Origin: Cryobacterium sp. Y57
GTDB taxonomy: Bacteria; Actinomycetota; Actinomycetes; Actinomycetales; Microbacteriaceae
Reading direction: 5' to 3'
Assembly: GCF_002929505.1 (NCBI RefSeq)
Contig: NZ_PJJL01000072.1
Span: 62,001-126,000, forward strand
Length of the DNA stretch: 64,000 nt
Positions 17,610-25,667 of this stretch are shown piece after piece; the first letter of the stretch is position 1, and the number at the start of each line of letters is the position of its first letter. The notes beneath the pieces were generated by a model. It had not been told where the DNA came from. It saw nothing but the letters and a program-made list of their open reading frames with translations, and did not search any database. A program made the position numbers and the translations under genes.

Positions 17610-18627
17610 AATTCTTGTCTCCTTGGTGAATGAGCGGCGCACCGTTTTCTGCGGTGACGAGGTGGCATGCGCTTTGGTGATCAGGGCCGGTTACACCGAG
17701 CAGCAGTGGTGCTTCGCTCGTGCAGCGATCAATCGCAACCGGGCAACGGGCGTGGAACGGGCATCCACTTATTTCTTCGGTCGGACTTGGCAGGTCCCCG
17801 CTGAGAATGATGCGTTCACGACCGCGGGCGCTGGCGGGGTCTGCCGTTGGAGCCGCCGAGAGCAGCGCCTGGGTGTACGGATGCTGTGGGTCACGAAACA
17901 GCTCAGCTCGCGTTGCCGTTTCTACAATTTTTCCCAGGTACATCACTGCGATGCGATCGCTGATGAATTCAACGACTGACAAATCATGGGTAATGAAGAG
18001 GCAGGAGAACCCGAGGTCGATCTGCAAATCGAGAATAACATTGAGAATGGATGCCTGCACCGATACGTCGAGCGCCGAAACCGGTTCGTCCGCGATCACG
18101 AGTGAGGGGCCGAGCACCAGCGCGCGGGCCAGTGCGACACGCTGGCGCTGGCCACCGGACAGCTCATGCGGGAAACGGCCCACCAACTCCAGGCTGAGTC
18201 CCGTGCGTTCAAGCATGTCAGAGACGGTCCGGTTGCGTTGGGCTCGAGTGCCGCGATGATGCTGCCGCAACGGCTCGGTGACGATCTGGCCGACCGTCAT
18301 ACGCGGATTGAGTGACGAGTACGGGTCTTGGAACACCACGTGCACTTCGGAACGGAGCGGGCGCATCTCCCGTCGGCTCAGGGTGGAGATATCGCGGCCC
18401 AGCAGGCGGATGGTTCCGCTCCTGGGCTGCGTGAGCCGGGCAATGCAGCTTCCCACAGTGGATTTCCCGCTGCCGGATTCGCCGACCAGACCGAGAATTT
18501 CGCCGCGTCCGATGGTCAGATCAACGCCGTCGACGGCCCGAACCACTGTGCGCCCTCCGCCCCAACGCGAACCGGATTGGAAATGCTTCACCAAGTTGGA
18601 AACTTCCAGGATTGGTTGTTCGCTCAT
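17590..18627 (-). CDS. Peptide ABC transporter ATP-binding protein (DppF/OppF type)
   Basis: 345 residues from ATG 18627: Walker A Gly-Glu-Ser-Gly-Ser-Gly-Lys-Ser-Thr, Q-loop in Phe-Gln-Asp-Pro-Tyr-Ser-Ser-Leu-Asn-Pro, signature Leu-Ser-Gly-Gly-Gln-Arg-Gln-Arg, Walker B Leu-Val-Ile-Ala-Asp-Glu-Pro, and the H-loop Thr-His-Asp-Leu-Ser. The C-terminal oligopeptide-transporter motif with Cys-Pro-Phe-His-Ala-Arg-Cys and two more Cys residues, which in this family can hold an Fe-S cluster, is complete. The open frame extends to 18750, but ATG 18627 overlaps the upstream ATPase stop by four bases (ATGA), as elsewhere in the operon. It energises import together with its partner ATPase. Confidence 0.93.
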   Translation of the reverse strand: MSEQPILEVSNLVKHFQSGSRWGGGRTVVRAVDGVDLTIGRGEILGLVGESGSGKSTVGSCIARLTQPRSGTIRLLGRDISTLSRREMRPLRSEVHVVFQDPYSSLNPRMTVGQIVTEPLRQHHRGTRAQRNRTVSDMLERTGLSLELVGRFPHELSGGQRQRVALARALVLGPSLVIADEPVSALDVSVQASILNVILDLQIDLGFSCLFITHDLSVVEFISDRIAVMYLGKIVETATRAELFRDPQHPYTQALLSAAPTADPASARGRERIILSGDLPSPTEEISGCPFHARCPVAIDRCTSEAPLLLGVTGPDHQSACHLVTAENGAPLIHQGDKNFVHNAS

Positions 18628-19610
18628 AGCATCGCTCCTACTGCGGGGTGGTAACAGGACACGCTGTGCCCCACCGCGACGAGGTCCGCTGCGGGGCGGG
18701 CGGCGGTGCACGCGCCACTGGCGCTGGCGCAACGCGGGGCGAATTGGCATTCGTCCGGGTCGGTCGACGGTGAGGGCACCAGGCCGGGAATGTCGGTGAG
18801 GCGCCGACGGCCATCCGTCTGCATGACCGCCCGCGATGGCAGCGCGCCGAGCAGCCCACGCGTATATGGGTGGGTGGGAGCTGCGAAGATCGCGACGGTT
18901 GGCGCCATCTCCACGATTCGACCGGCGTACATGATCGCGACCCGGTCGGCGATGTCGGCGACAACTCCCAGGTCGTGCGTGATCAGCACGATCGACGTGC
19001 CCAGGTTGTCCCGCAGCCGCCGGAAGATGTCGAGCACACCGGCCTGAATGGTTACATCTAAGGCGGTGGTGGGTTCATCGGCGATTAGAACGAGGGGGTC
19101 GCACGCCACCGCGATAGCGATCATGACGCGCTGACGCATGCCGCCGGAGAGTTCGTGGGGAAAAGCAGCAATGCGACGCTGGGCATCAGGAATGCCGACC
19201 AGTTCAAGTAATTCAACAGCACGCGCCAGGGCCGCTCGGCGGGACAGGCCCTCGTGCCGGAGCAGCACCTCCGAAATCTGGCTTCCCACGGTGTAGGCGG
19301 GATTCAACGAGGTCATCGGTTCCTGAAACACGACCGAGATTTCCTTGCCGCGCACCGCCTGCATCCGCTTTTCGGAAAATGCCGACAGGTCGACACCGTT
19401 CAGGCGCACCGATCCGCCGAGGGTGACGTTCGAGTCTCCCAGGAGTCGGGGAATGGACATGGCCACAGTGGATTTCCCGCAGCCGGATTCACCCACGAGG
19501 GAAAGAATCTCACCCTTCTCCAGCTTGAACGACACGTCTTTGACGGCGATGACCGGTCCATTCTCCGTGCCGAATTCAACCCGAAGGTGTTCGACCGCCA
19601 ACACACTCAT
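18624..19610 (-). CDS. Peptide ABC transporter ATP-binding protein (DppD/OppD type)
   Basis: A 328-residue ATPase, partner of the preceding DppF-type protein. It has Walker A Gly-Glu-Ser-Gly-Cys-Gly-Lys-Ser-Thr, Phe-Gln-Glu-Pro-Met-Thr-Ser-Leu-Asn-Pro, signature Leu-Ser-Gly-Gly-Met-Arg-Gln-Arg-Val, Walker B with Ala-Asp-Glu-Pro-Thr-Thr-Ala-Leu-Asp and Thr-His-Asp-Leu-Gly-Val-Val. The C-terminal Cys-rich motif (Cys-Gln-Phe-Ala-Pro-Arg-Cys) is present. It overlaps both neighbours by four bases. Confidence 0.93.
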   Translation of the reverse strand: MSVLAVEHLRVEFGTENGPVIAVKDVSFKLEKGEILSLVGESGCGKSTVAMSIPRLLGDSNVTLGGSVRLNGVDLSAFSEKRMQAVRGKEISVVFQEPMTSLNPAYTVGSQISEVLLRHEGLSRRAALARAVELLELVGIPDAQRRIAAFPHELSGGMRQRVMIAIAVACDPLVLIADEPTTALDVTIQAGVLDIFRRLRDNLGTSIVLITHDLGVVADIADRVAIMYAGRIVEMAPTVAIFAAPTHPYTRGLLGALPSRAVMQTDGRRRLTDIPGLVPSPSTDPDECQFAPRCASASGACTAARPAADLVAVGHSVSCYHPAVGAML

Positions 19611-20494
19611 CGGGTCTCCTTGGGGTCGAGTACGTCGCGAAGTCCATCGCCAAGCAGATTGAAACCGAGCGCAGTGAGGGCGATGGCGATTCCGGGGAAC
19701 AGGGCCAGGTACGGTGCCTGAGCGAGGTATTGCTGCGCGCTGGTGAGCATGATCCCCCAGGACGACATGGGTGGCTGAACACCAAGGCCGAGAAAGCTCA
19801 GAGTGGACTCGCCGATGATGGCCGCCGGAATGGAAACAGTCGCCTGCACGATGAACGCGCCCATAGCGTTAGGGGCGATGTACCGGAACATGATCGTCGC
19901 GTCCCGAGCGCCGTCGGCGACAGCGCCCCTGACGAACTCCTGTTCCCGAATCGCCATCGCCTCGCCACGTGCAATACGGATCACTTCCGGAACCTGTGAC
20001 ACCGCCAGCGCGATGATGACGTTCGTGAGAGACGCGCCAAGAATAGCGGCCAGTCCGACCGCGAAGATGAGAAAAGGGAAGGCCAGCATCACGTCAACGA
20101 TTCGCATGACGACGACATCAACCCATCCCCGGTAGAAGCCGGTGATCAGGCCGATGGAGATGCCGATGATGAGTGCCAAGGCCGTGGACATGACGCCAGC
20201 CATGAGCGAAACCCGGGCGCCGTTGGCAATCCGGGCGAACACATCCCGGCCCAAATCATCGGTGCCCAGCAGGTGCGCAAACGAGGGGGTCTGGAGGATA
20301 GCAGTGAAGTCCTGCTGATTCGGATCGGTCAACAGGATCGGTCCGAGAAGGGCGAACAGTACGAAACTGACGACGAGAATCAGTCCGGTCACGGCCATTG
20401 GGCGGCGGCCAAAACGCCGCGCAACGCGCTGCCACCGCGGTCGGGGTGTGCTGCTTGCGGCTTTCAGTTTGGACGTGATCGTTTTCTGGCTCAT
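19607..20494 (-). CDS. Peptide ABC transporter permease (DppC type)
   Basis: 295 residues with a long cytosolic N-terminus, a first membrane helix (Val-Thr-Gly-Leu-Ile-Leu-Val-Val-Ser-Phe) and five further helices. It has the DppC marks Leu-Gly-Thr-Asp-Asp-Leu-Gly-Arg-Asp-Val-Phe-Ala-Arg near 80-92 and the EAA loop Ile-Arg-Ile-Ala-Arg-Gly-Glu-Ala-Met-Ala, which docks on the ATPases. It overlaps the DppB and DppD genes by four bases each. Confidence 0.92.
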   Translation of the reverse strand: MSQKTITSKLKAASSTPRPRWQRVARRFGRRPMAVTGLILVVSFVLFALLGPILLTDPNQQDFTAILQTPSFAHLLGTDDLGRDVFARIANGARVSLMAGVMSTALALIIGISIGLITGFYRGWVDVVVMRIVDVMLAFPFLIFAVGLAAILGASLTNVIIALAVSQVPEVIRIARGEAMAIREQEFVRGAVADGARDATIMFRYIAPNAMGAFIVQATVSIPAAIIGESTLSFLGLGVQPPMSSWGIMLTSAQQYLAQAPYLALFPGIAIALTALGFNLLGDGLRDVLDPKETR

Positions 20495-21444
20495 CGGGCT
20501 CCTCCCGCCAGGCGCATACGCGGATTTAGATAGGCATAGGCGATATCGACCGCCAGGTTTACCAGGACGTACCCGGTGACGGCTACGAGCACGGCACCCT
20601 GCAGTACGGGATAGTTGCGCGCCGACACGGCGTCAATGATGAGCTTGCCGAAGCCCGGAATGACGAAGATCTGCTCCGTAATGATGGCTCCACCGATCAG
20701 CGCACCGAGTTGGAGTCCGAGCACCGTGACGACGGTGGTCAGGCTGTTTCGCAGAGCATGCTTGACTTCGCGACTACGGCTCACGCCCTTCGACCGTGCC
20801 GTTCGCACGTAGTCGGCCGATAACTGTCCCAGCAGAGCTGCTCGGGTTTGCCTCATCAAGACCGCCGAGAGTCCGGTGCCGAGTACCAGCGCCGGGAGGA
20901 TCATCCGTCTCAGGTTTTCGGCCGGATCTTCTGTAAATGCCACGTAACCGGAGGCCGGAAGAATCTGCAGATTGATAGCAAAAAACAGAATAGCTAACAT
21001 CCCAAGCCAAAAGTGCGGCACGGACAGGCCGATGAGTCCGAACACGTTGGCGGCGTAGTCCGCAAAACTTCCGCGCTTCACGGCCGACACGATGCCCGCC
21101 GTCAAGCCGATGAGCACGCCAACCAGGATGGCCAGTCCGGCCAGTTCAAGGGTGATGGGCAGCCGCTGCAACAAAATCTCGGCCACGGGAATGCGATCTC
21201 GGGTGGACACACCGAAGTTTCCTTGCAGCGCCTGCCCAACGTAGTTGAAATATTGGATCCATATCGGCTGATTGAGACCGAACTGTTCCCGAATTGCCGC
21301 GACAACGGCTGGATCAGCGGTCTCGCCGGCCAGCACTAAGGCGGGGTCGCCCGGAAGGAGGCGCACCCCGACGAAGACAACGATGCTAGCGAGAAACAGG
21401 GTGACGATTGAAGTGATCACCTGTTGGAGCATGAAGCGAGCCAC
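20491..21444 (-). CDS. Peptide ABC transporter permease (DppB type)
   Basis: A 317-residue membrane protein with six helices. It shows the DppB pattern Pro-Gly-Asp-Pro-Ala near 32-36, Gly-Asn-Phe-Gly-Val-Ser near 76, the central Gly-Leu-Ser-Val-Pro-His-Phe-Trp-Leu-Gly and the EAA-like Tyr-Val-Arg-Thr-Ala-Arg-Ser-Lys-Gly loop. It pairs with the DppC-type permease to form the channel. The gap to the upstream binding-protein gene is 30 bases. Confidence 0.92.
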   Translation of the reverse strand: MARFMLQQVITSIVTLFLASIVVFVGVRLLPGDPALVLAGETADPAVVAAIREQFGLNQPIWIQYFNYVGQALQGNFGVSTRDRIPVAEILLQRLPITLELAGLAILVGVLIGLTAGIVSAVKRGSFADYAANVFGLIGLSVPHFWLGMLAILFFAINLQILPASGYVAFTEDPAENLRRMILPALVLGTGLSAVLMRQTRAALLGQLSADYVRTARSKGVSRSREVKHALRNSLTTVVTVLGLQLGALIGGAIITEQIFVIPGFGKLIIDAVSARNYPVLQGAVLVAVTGYVLVNLAVDIAYAYLNPRMRLAGGAR

Positions 21445-21474
21445 TGGTCCAGCCGTTCCGTCTCGGTATTCGGG

Positions 21475-23028
21475 CTACTTGGTCAATTCGGCGGTCTTGA
21501 AGCGCGGGATCGCGTCGGCGGAATATTCCACCCCGGTGATGCCGTCCAGACCGAGGAACCAGGTGTCGTGATACAGGTAGATGAGCGGCTTGATCTCATC
21601 GATCCGGTCAAGGACCTGGGCGTAGAGGTCCTGGCGAGCATCCGGTTCGGTGACGGACGCCGCCTCGGAAATCAGGGAATCCACCTCGGAATCAGCCATT
21701 CGCGAGTAGTTATTGGTGCCACCGGTAGTGAGCAGGTCATTCAGGTCGCCATCCGGGTCCATGCGGCCCGACCACCCGATCAGGAACATGTCGAACTCGC
21801 CAGCACGGCCCAAGTCAAGCGCTGAGACGAATTCGACCGGCTTGATCGTGACGTCGAAGCCAACATCGTTCGCCATTTGCTGAATGACTTCAGCTGTTTT
21901 CTGGTCGGTTGGTCGGGCGGGAATCAACAGTTCGACCGGAATCGGAAGCGTCTCGCCCGACGCCTCTACCAACGCACGAGCGGCGTCGGGGTCGAAGTCC
22001 ACGCACTGGATGTCATCGGGTCGGAACGCCATTTGTTTCGGCAACGGCACGCAGTCCGGAGTGGTCTGACCAGCAAATACCACCGCGTTCAGGGCATCGC
22101 GGTCAATACTGAGTTCGAAGGCCTTACGCAACTCGACCGAGCTAGCCAGGGGGCTGGACGACATCGTCGGGTCGATGTTAATGGTCAGACCCTGATAGCC
22201 AATGGCGCTGACGCTCCGAACGTCGACCCCGTCGGCGCCCAGCTGGTCGACATCGCTTGCGTTGAGGCGCTCAGCAACGTTGAGATCGGATGAGCGCAGG
22301 TTTGCCGCCCGAATGTTCGGGTCGGTGATGAACTTATAGGTCACGCCATCGAGCTCGACCAGATCCTTGTCGTAGTAATAATCAGACTTGGCGAAGTTGA
22401 TCTCACTGCCGGGAACTCGGTCCGTGAAATCGAACGGACCGACGCACACCGGGTCGGTTCCGAAGTCGAGGCCGAGCGTCTCAAGTGCAGTGGGGGACAT
22501 TATCGCCCCCGCGCGGTCGGCGAGTTGGGCACCCAGGGGACTAAATGGGCGCGACAGGATCAGGCGAATGTTGTTCTCATCAACGACCTCGACGCTCTGA
22601 AGTGCAGCCAGTTCCTTCTTCCGTGACGAGGTATCGAGTGTGAGGTTGCGATCGAGGGTGATCTTCACTGCGTCTGCATTGAACGGTGTTCCGTCATTGA
22701 AGAGGATGCCTTCCCGCAGTGCGATATCAACCGTCAGACCGTCAGCGCTAGTGACCGGCAGGGACGCAGCGAGTTGCGGCACCAGCTCGAGGCTGTCGTT
22801 GGAATCGTAGAGTTTCTCGCAGAAAGCGGTGAACACGACCCTGGCCACAAACGTGTTGGCGACCGTGGGGTCCAAAGTGTCCGGTTCGTCCGACAGCGCG
22901 ACCACGGCAATTCCGCCGGCCACGACTTCGTCAGCACTGGGCGAGGCCGACTGCGTGGAGGCACACGATGCCAGCATCAACGACGCCGCGGCCATACAAC
23001 CTATGTTCAACGCTCTTCGAAGCATCAT
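21475..23028 (-). CDS. Peptide-type ABC substrate-binding lipoprotein (SBP family 5)
   Basis: About 517 residues. The N-terminus is a lipoprotein signal: Arg-Arg, a hydrophobic core, then Leu-Ala-Ser-Cys with Cys about 22 as the lipidated residue. The mature part has the family 5 signature region (Leu-Asp-Pro-Thr-Val-Ala-Asn, then Ile-Ala-Leu-Arg-Glu-Gly-Ile-Leu-Phe-Asn-Asp-Gly-Thr-Pro-Phe-Asn-Ala near 100). It would capture the substrate outside the membrane. Two adjacent ATG codons (23028, 23025) follow GGAG; the second has the better spacing. As first gene of the leftward operon it lies just behind the operator at 23066-23085. Neighbouring gamma-glutamyltransferase suggests gamma-glutamyl peptides such as glutathione as substrate (inference). 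Confidence 0.9.
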   Translation of the reverse strand: MMLRRALNIGCMAAASLMLASCASTQSASPSADEVVAGGIAVVALSDEPDTLDPTVANTFVARVVFTAFCEKLYDSNDSLELVPQLAASLPVTSADGLTVDIALREGILFNDGTPFNADAVKITLDRNLTLDTSSRKKELAALQSVEVVDENNIRLILSRPFSPLGAQLADRAGAIMSPTALETLGLDFGTDPVCVGPFDFTDRVPGSEINFAKSDYYYDKDLVELDGVTYKFITDPNIRAANLRSSDLNVAERLNASDVDQLGADGVDVRSVSAIGYQGLTINIDPTMSSSPLASSVELRKAFELSIDRDALNAVVFAGQTTPDCVPLPKQMAFRPDDIQCVDFDPDAARALVEASGETLPIPVELLIPARPTDQKTAEVIQQMANDVGFDVTIKPVEFVSALDLGRAGEFDMFLIGWSGRMDPDGDLNDLLTTGGTNNYSRMADSEVDSLISEAASVTEPDARQDLYAQVLDRIDEIKPLIYLYHDTWFLGLDGITGVEYSADAIPRFKTAELTK

Positions 23029-23065
23029 GTCTCCAGTGGAAGTAGTGAAAAAGTTCGTCTGTTGT

Positions 23066-23085
23066 TTGGATACTGTATACGGTAT
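23066..23085. promoter_or_regulatory. Operator-like palindrome between divergent peptide-importer operon and TauE gene
   Basis: TTGGATACTGTATACGGTAT contains the near-perfect inverted repeat ATAC-N-GTATAC-N-GTAT (23070-23085), centred on GTATAC. It lies 38 bases before the binding-protein start on one side and 34 bases before the TauE start on the other. The design fits a GntR/FCD repressor, with the gene at 14992-15708 as candidate. TTGGATAC-N-GTAT is shared with the palindrome at 221-235. Confidence 0.6.
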
Positions 23086-23118
23086 AGAGACAGATCGTCT
23101 ACGAATAGGACACCAACC

Positions 23119-23895
23119 ATGGAAATTGAGATAGGCCTTCTCAATGGCACGATTATCTTCGTGGCGGGGATCGCGGCCGGAATCATCAACGTGGTGGCCG
23201 GCGCGGGAACGCTGATCACTTTTCCGACCCTGCTCGCCCTCGGCATCCCTCCGATCACCGCGAATGTGTCGAACACCGTTGGCCTGGTACCGGCCTCAAT
23301 CACTGGCACCTACGGCTACCGACGAGAACTCCAGGGGCAGTGGCACGCCGTGGGGCTCATGGCCGTCTTCTCTGCCATTGGCGGGATCACCGGCGGCATC
23401 CTGCTACTCGTTCTGCCGGCATCCGCCTTCTCCGTTGTTGTTCCGTACCTGCTGCTCCTCGCGGGCGTGCTGTGCGCAATCCAGCCGCGCGTCGCGAGAT
23501 TCGTACGGCGCAAATCTGACGTAGCCCATGCGGACACCCGCCCGGTGACGATTGGCCTCATCCTCGGCGTGTTGGCGACGGGCGTGTACGGCGGCTATTT
23601 CGGTGCAGCCCAGGGCGTCGTACTTCTCGCCCTTCTCGGGATTCTCTGGTCGACCGACATGCACCGCGCCAACGGGGCCAAGAACGTTCTGGCCGGCGTC
23701 GCCAACGTCGTGTCGGCGGTGATTTTCATTTCCAGCGGCACAGTCGACTGGATGATTGCCCTTTTGATCGGCGTGGGCTCGGCCCTCGGCGGCTGGGTCG
23801 GCGCCAGAATCGGACGGCGCCTGCCCGCTCCACTATTGCGCACGATTCTCGTGATCGTCGCGCTGACGGCCGCGGTCGTTCTGCTGGTTGCCTAA
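23119..23895 (+). CDS. TauE/SafE-family permease
   Basis: A 258-residue protein with about eight membrane helices. Both halves carry the family-type Gly-rich motif: Ala-Gly-Ile-Ile-Asn-Val-Val-Ala-Gly-Ala-Gly-Thr-Leu near 20-32 and Gly-Val-Tyr-Gly-Gly-Tyr-Phe-Gly-Ala-Ala-Gln-Gly in the second half. Members of this family move sulfite, sulfoacetate or other organic anions. ATG 23119 is used since the open upstream frame is antisense to the binding-protein gene. Divergent from the peptide operon across a shared operator, it may export a sulfur product of peptide breakdown (inference). Confidence 0.82.
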   Translation: MEIEIGLLNGTIIFVAGIAAGIINVVAGAGTLITFPTLLALGIPPITANVSNTVGLVPASITGTYGYRRELQGQWHAVGLMAVFSAIGGITGGILLLVLPASAFSVVVPYLLLLAGVLCAIQPRVARFVRRKSDVAHADTRPVTIGLILGVLATGVYGGYFGAAQGVVLLALLGILWSTDMHRANGAKNVLAGVANVVSAVIFISSGTVDWMIALLIGVGSALGGWVGARIGRRLPAPLLRTILVIVALTAAVVLLVA

Positions 23896-23930
23896 CTAAT
23901 CCGGTCAGGCGTTCTGACAGACTGGATGAA

Positions 23931-24824
23931 ATGATGCTCACCGACAACGATGTCCCGGCCTGGTGGCGTCGCCTCGGCCTACCCGGACTCGTCGACCTGC
24001 ACACCCACTTTTTACCCGAACGGATGCTGCGGCGCGTGTGGGCCCACTTCGACAAGATCAAACCGTTGATCGGTCACGAGTGGCCGATCCAGTACCGAGA
24101 CGATCAACAGTCGCGGCTGGCGACGATGCGACGGCTGGGTGTACGCCGATTCACCGCGCTGTCCTATGCGCATCGACCGGGCATGGCGGCTTCCCTGACC
24201 GATTTCTCGCTCGGTCTGGCCGCCGAAAACGCCGATTGCGTGCCGAGTGCCACGTTTTACCCAGAAGAGGGCGTGCTCGAGCAGGTTCAATCCGCCCTCG
24301 ACCGCGGCGCTCGGGTGTTCAAGATTCACGCGCAGATCGGCGCGTTCGACCTGCGCGAACCCCTGCTCGATCCGGTCTGGGGGTTGCTCGCAGACGCCGG
24401 AATTCCGGTCGTGATCCATGTCGGCAGCGGGCCGGTGTCGCGGCCGGGAATCACCGGGCCGGACAAGCTTGCGGGGGTGTTGGCACGGCATCCGCTATTG
24501 ACGGCCGTCGTCGCCCATCTCGGCGCCCCGGAGTACGGGGAGTTTCTCGATCTCGCCGAACGCTATCCGTGGGTGCACCTCGACACCACAATGGCGTTCA
24601 CCGACTTTTTCGAGCGGCTCGCGCCGTTCGACCCCACGCTGCTGTCACGGCTGGCCGACTTGCCCGACCGGGTAGTGCTGGGCAGCGACTTTCCCAACAT
24701 TCCGTACCCATACGCGCACCAACTGGAGTCGCTCGAACGCCTACGTGACCGGGAACCGCGCCTCGACGACGACTGGCTGCGCGCCGTCTGCTGGTACAAC
24801 GGGCTACGGCTGATCGGCGAGTAG
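23931..24824 (+). CDS. Amidohydrolase family protein (amidohydrolase_2 type)
   Basis: A 297-residue TIM-barrel protein. It opens with Gly-Leu-Val-Asp-Leu-His-Thr-His-Phe (metal pair His-X-His near 25), then has Phe-Lys-Ile-His-Ala, Val-Val-Ile-His-Val-Gly-Ser-Gly, Val-Ala-His-Leu-Gly-Ala-Pro and Val-Leu-Gly-Ser-Asp-Phe-Pro, which supply the remaining metal and catalytic residues of the PF04909 group. That group contains decarboxylases and hydrolases of small carboxylates; the substrate cannot be told. It lies 35 bases after TauE and may be cotranscribed with it. Two Met codons start the frame and either may be used. Confidence 0.8.
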   Translation: MMLTDNDVPAWWRRLGLPGLVDLHTHFLPERMLRRVWAHFDKIKPLIGHEWPIQYRDDQQSRLATMRRLGVRRFTALSYAHRPGMAASLTDFSLGLAAENADCVPSATFYPEEGVLEQVQSALDRGARVFKIHAQIGAFDLREPLLDPVWGLLADAGIPVVIHVGSGPVSRPGITGPDKLAGVLARHPLLTAVVAHLGAPEYGEFLDLAERYPWVHLDTTMAFTDFFERLAPFDPTLLSRLADLPDRVVLGSDFPNIPYPYAHQLESLERLRDREPRLDDDWLRAVCWYNGLRLIGE

Positions 24825-24955
24825 GGCGCCGCGCACCTTGGTCAGGCCGTATTTGGGCAACTCCGGGCAAGACTGCCGCTACCGGTAATATGATCCACTT
24901 TATTGCTTTATCGAGCATTATTCATCCAACCGCTATGCCGAATTCGAGGACGACC

Positions 24956-25396
24956 ATGACACCGGCCACCGATCTCTCCCGCCGCGCCGTTATTTTGATC
25001 GGAAGCGCAGGTACCGCTGCAGCGCTTGCCGGATGCTCGACCGACGCATCCGCCGGGGTGGATGCTGGTAGCCAGACGGCGACGTCCGCGGGCGGGAGTG
25101 CGCCCCAGGAGGTCGCCAAACTTGCCGATATCCCGGTCGGCAGCTCCATTTCAGCCACCCTGGACGGGAAACCGATTCTGGTCTCCCAGCCGCAGGAGGG
25201 CAGCATCATCGCCTTTAGCGCCATCTGCCCGCACCAGGGCTGTGTCGTCAAACCCGGCAACGGTGAATTCGATTGCCCATGCCATCAGTCACGCTTCAAC
25301 ACGGCGACCGGCGAGGTACTCGGTGGCCCCGCGCCCTCGCCACTGGAAAAGATTCCAGTGCACGTCACCGGCGGCGTCGTGCTCTCCGGTTCCTGA
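24956..25396 (+). CDS. Rieske [2Fe-2S] lipoprotein
   Basis: 146 residues from ATG 24956, six bases after GAGGA; upstream in-frame ATGs (24935, 24890) lack such a site. The N-terminus has Ser-Arg-Arg-Ala followed by a hydrophobic core and Leu-Ala-Gly-Cys, so it is probably exported by Tat and lipidated. The Rieske cluster is held by Cys-Pro-His-Gln-Gly-Cys and Cys-Pro-Cys-His-Gln-Ser about 15 residues later. The size fits the stand-alone extracytoplasmic Rieske proteins of actinobacteria, whose electron partners are mostly unknown. A multicopper oxidase gene lies 1.1 kb away on the other strand. Confidence 0.85.
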   Translation: MTPATDLSRRAVILIGSAGTAAALAGCSTDASAGVDAGSQTATSAGGSAPQEVAKLADIPVGSSISATLDGKPILVSQPQEGSIIAFSAICPHQGCVVKPGNGEFDCPCHQSRFNTATGEVLGGPAPSPLEKIPVHVTGGVVLSGS

Positions 25397-25514
25397 ACGT
25401 ACGGGCGGCCATCCGCGAGTGAGCATCCACAATGGTCTGCCCGGTCAAGAAAGTAATTAACTCTGTGGGAGATCTGCGGACTCAGCGCAGGACACAGCCC
25501 GCAAGACAGACCAT

Positions 25515-25554
25515 AGAGCGGGCTACCGACTCGTCTGAGTCGATAGCCCGCTCT
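25515..25554. terminator. Long perfect hairpin between convergent genes
   Basis: AGAGCGGGCTA-c-CGACTC / GAGTCG-a-TAGCCCGCTCT form an 18-position stem (17 pairs, one mismatch) closed by a 4-base loop. It lies between the ends of the Rieske gene (plus) and the lipoprotein gene (minus). Neither side has a T-tract, so it would be a non-canonical two-way terminator or mRNA end protector. Confidence 0.65.
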
Positions 25555-25580
25555 GGCGCATCTCGGCGCTAGCCGTCGTT

Positions 25581-25610
25581 GCTTCTGTTTCTGCTTCTGC
25601 TTCTGCTTCT
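25581..25610. repeat. Hexamer microsatellite (GCTTCT)5
   Basis: Five head-to-tail hexamers, four identical GCTTCT and one GTTTCT, lie between the hairpin and the end of the acidic lipoprotein gene. The stretch reads Glu-Ala repeats in the frame next to that gene, so slippage here could change the 3' region but not the annotated protein. Confidence 0.85.
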
Positions 25611-25667
25611 GTTGCCAAATTTGAAGCAGCCGCTGTCACCACCGACATCAGGGTCGAAGTTACTGCC

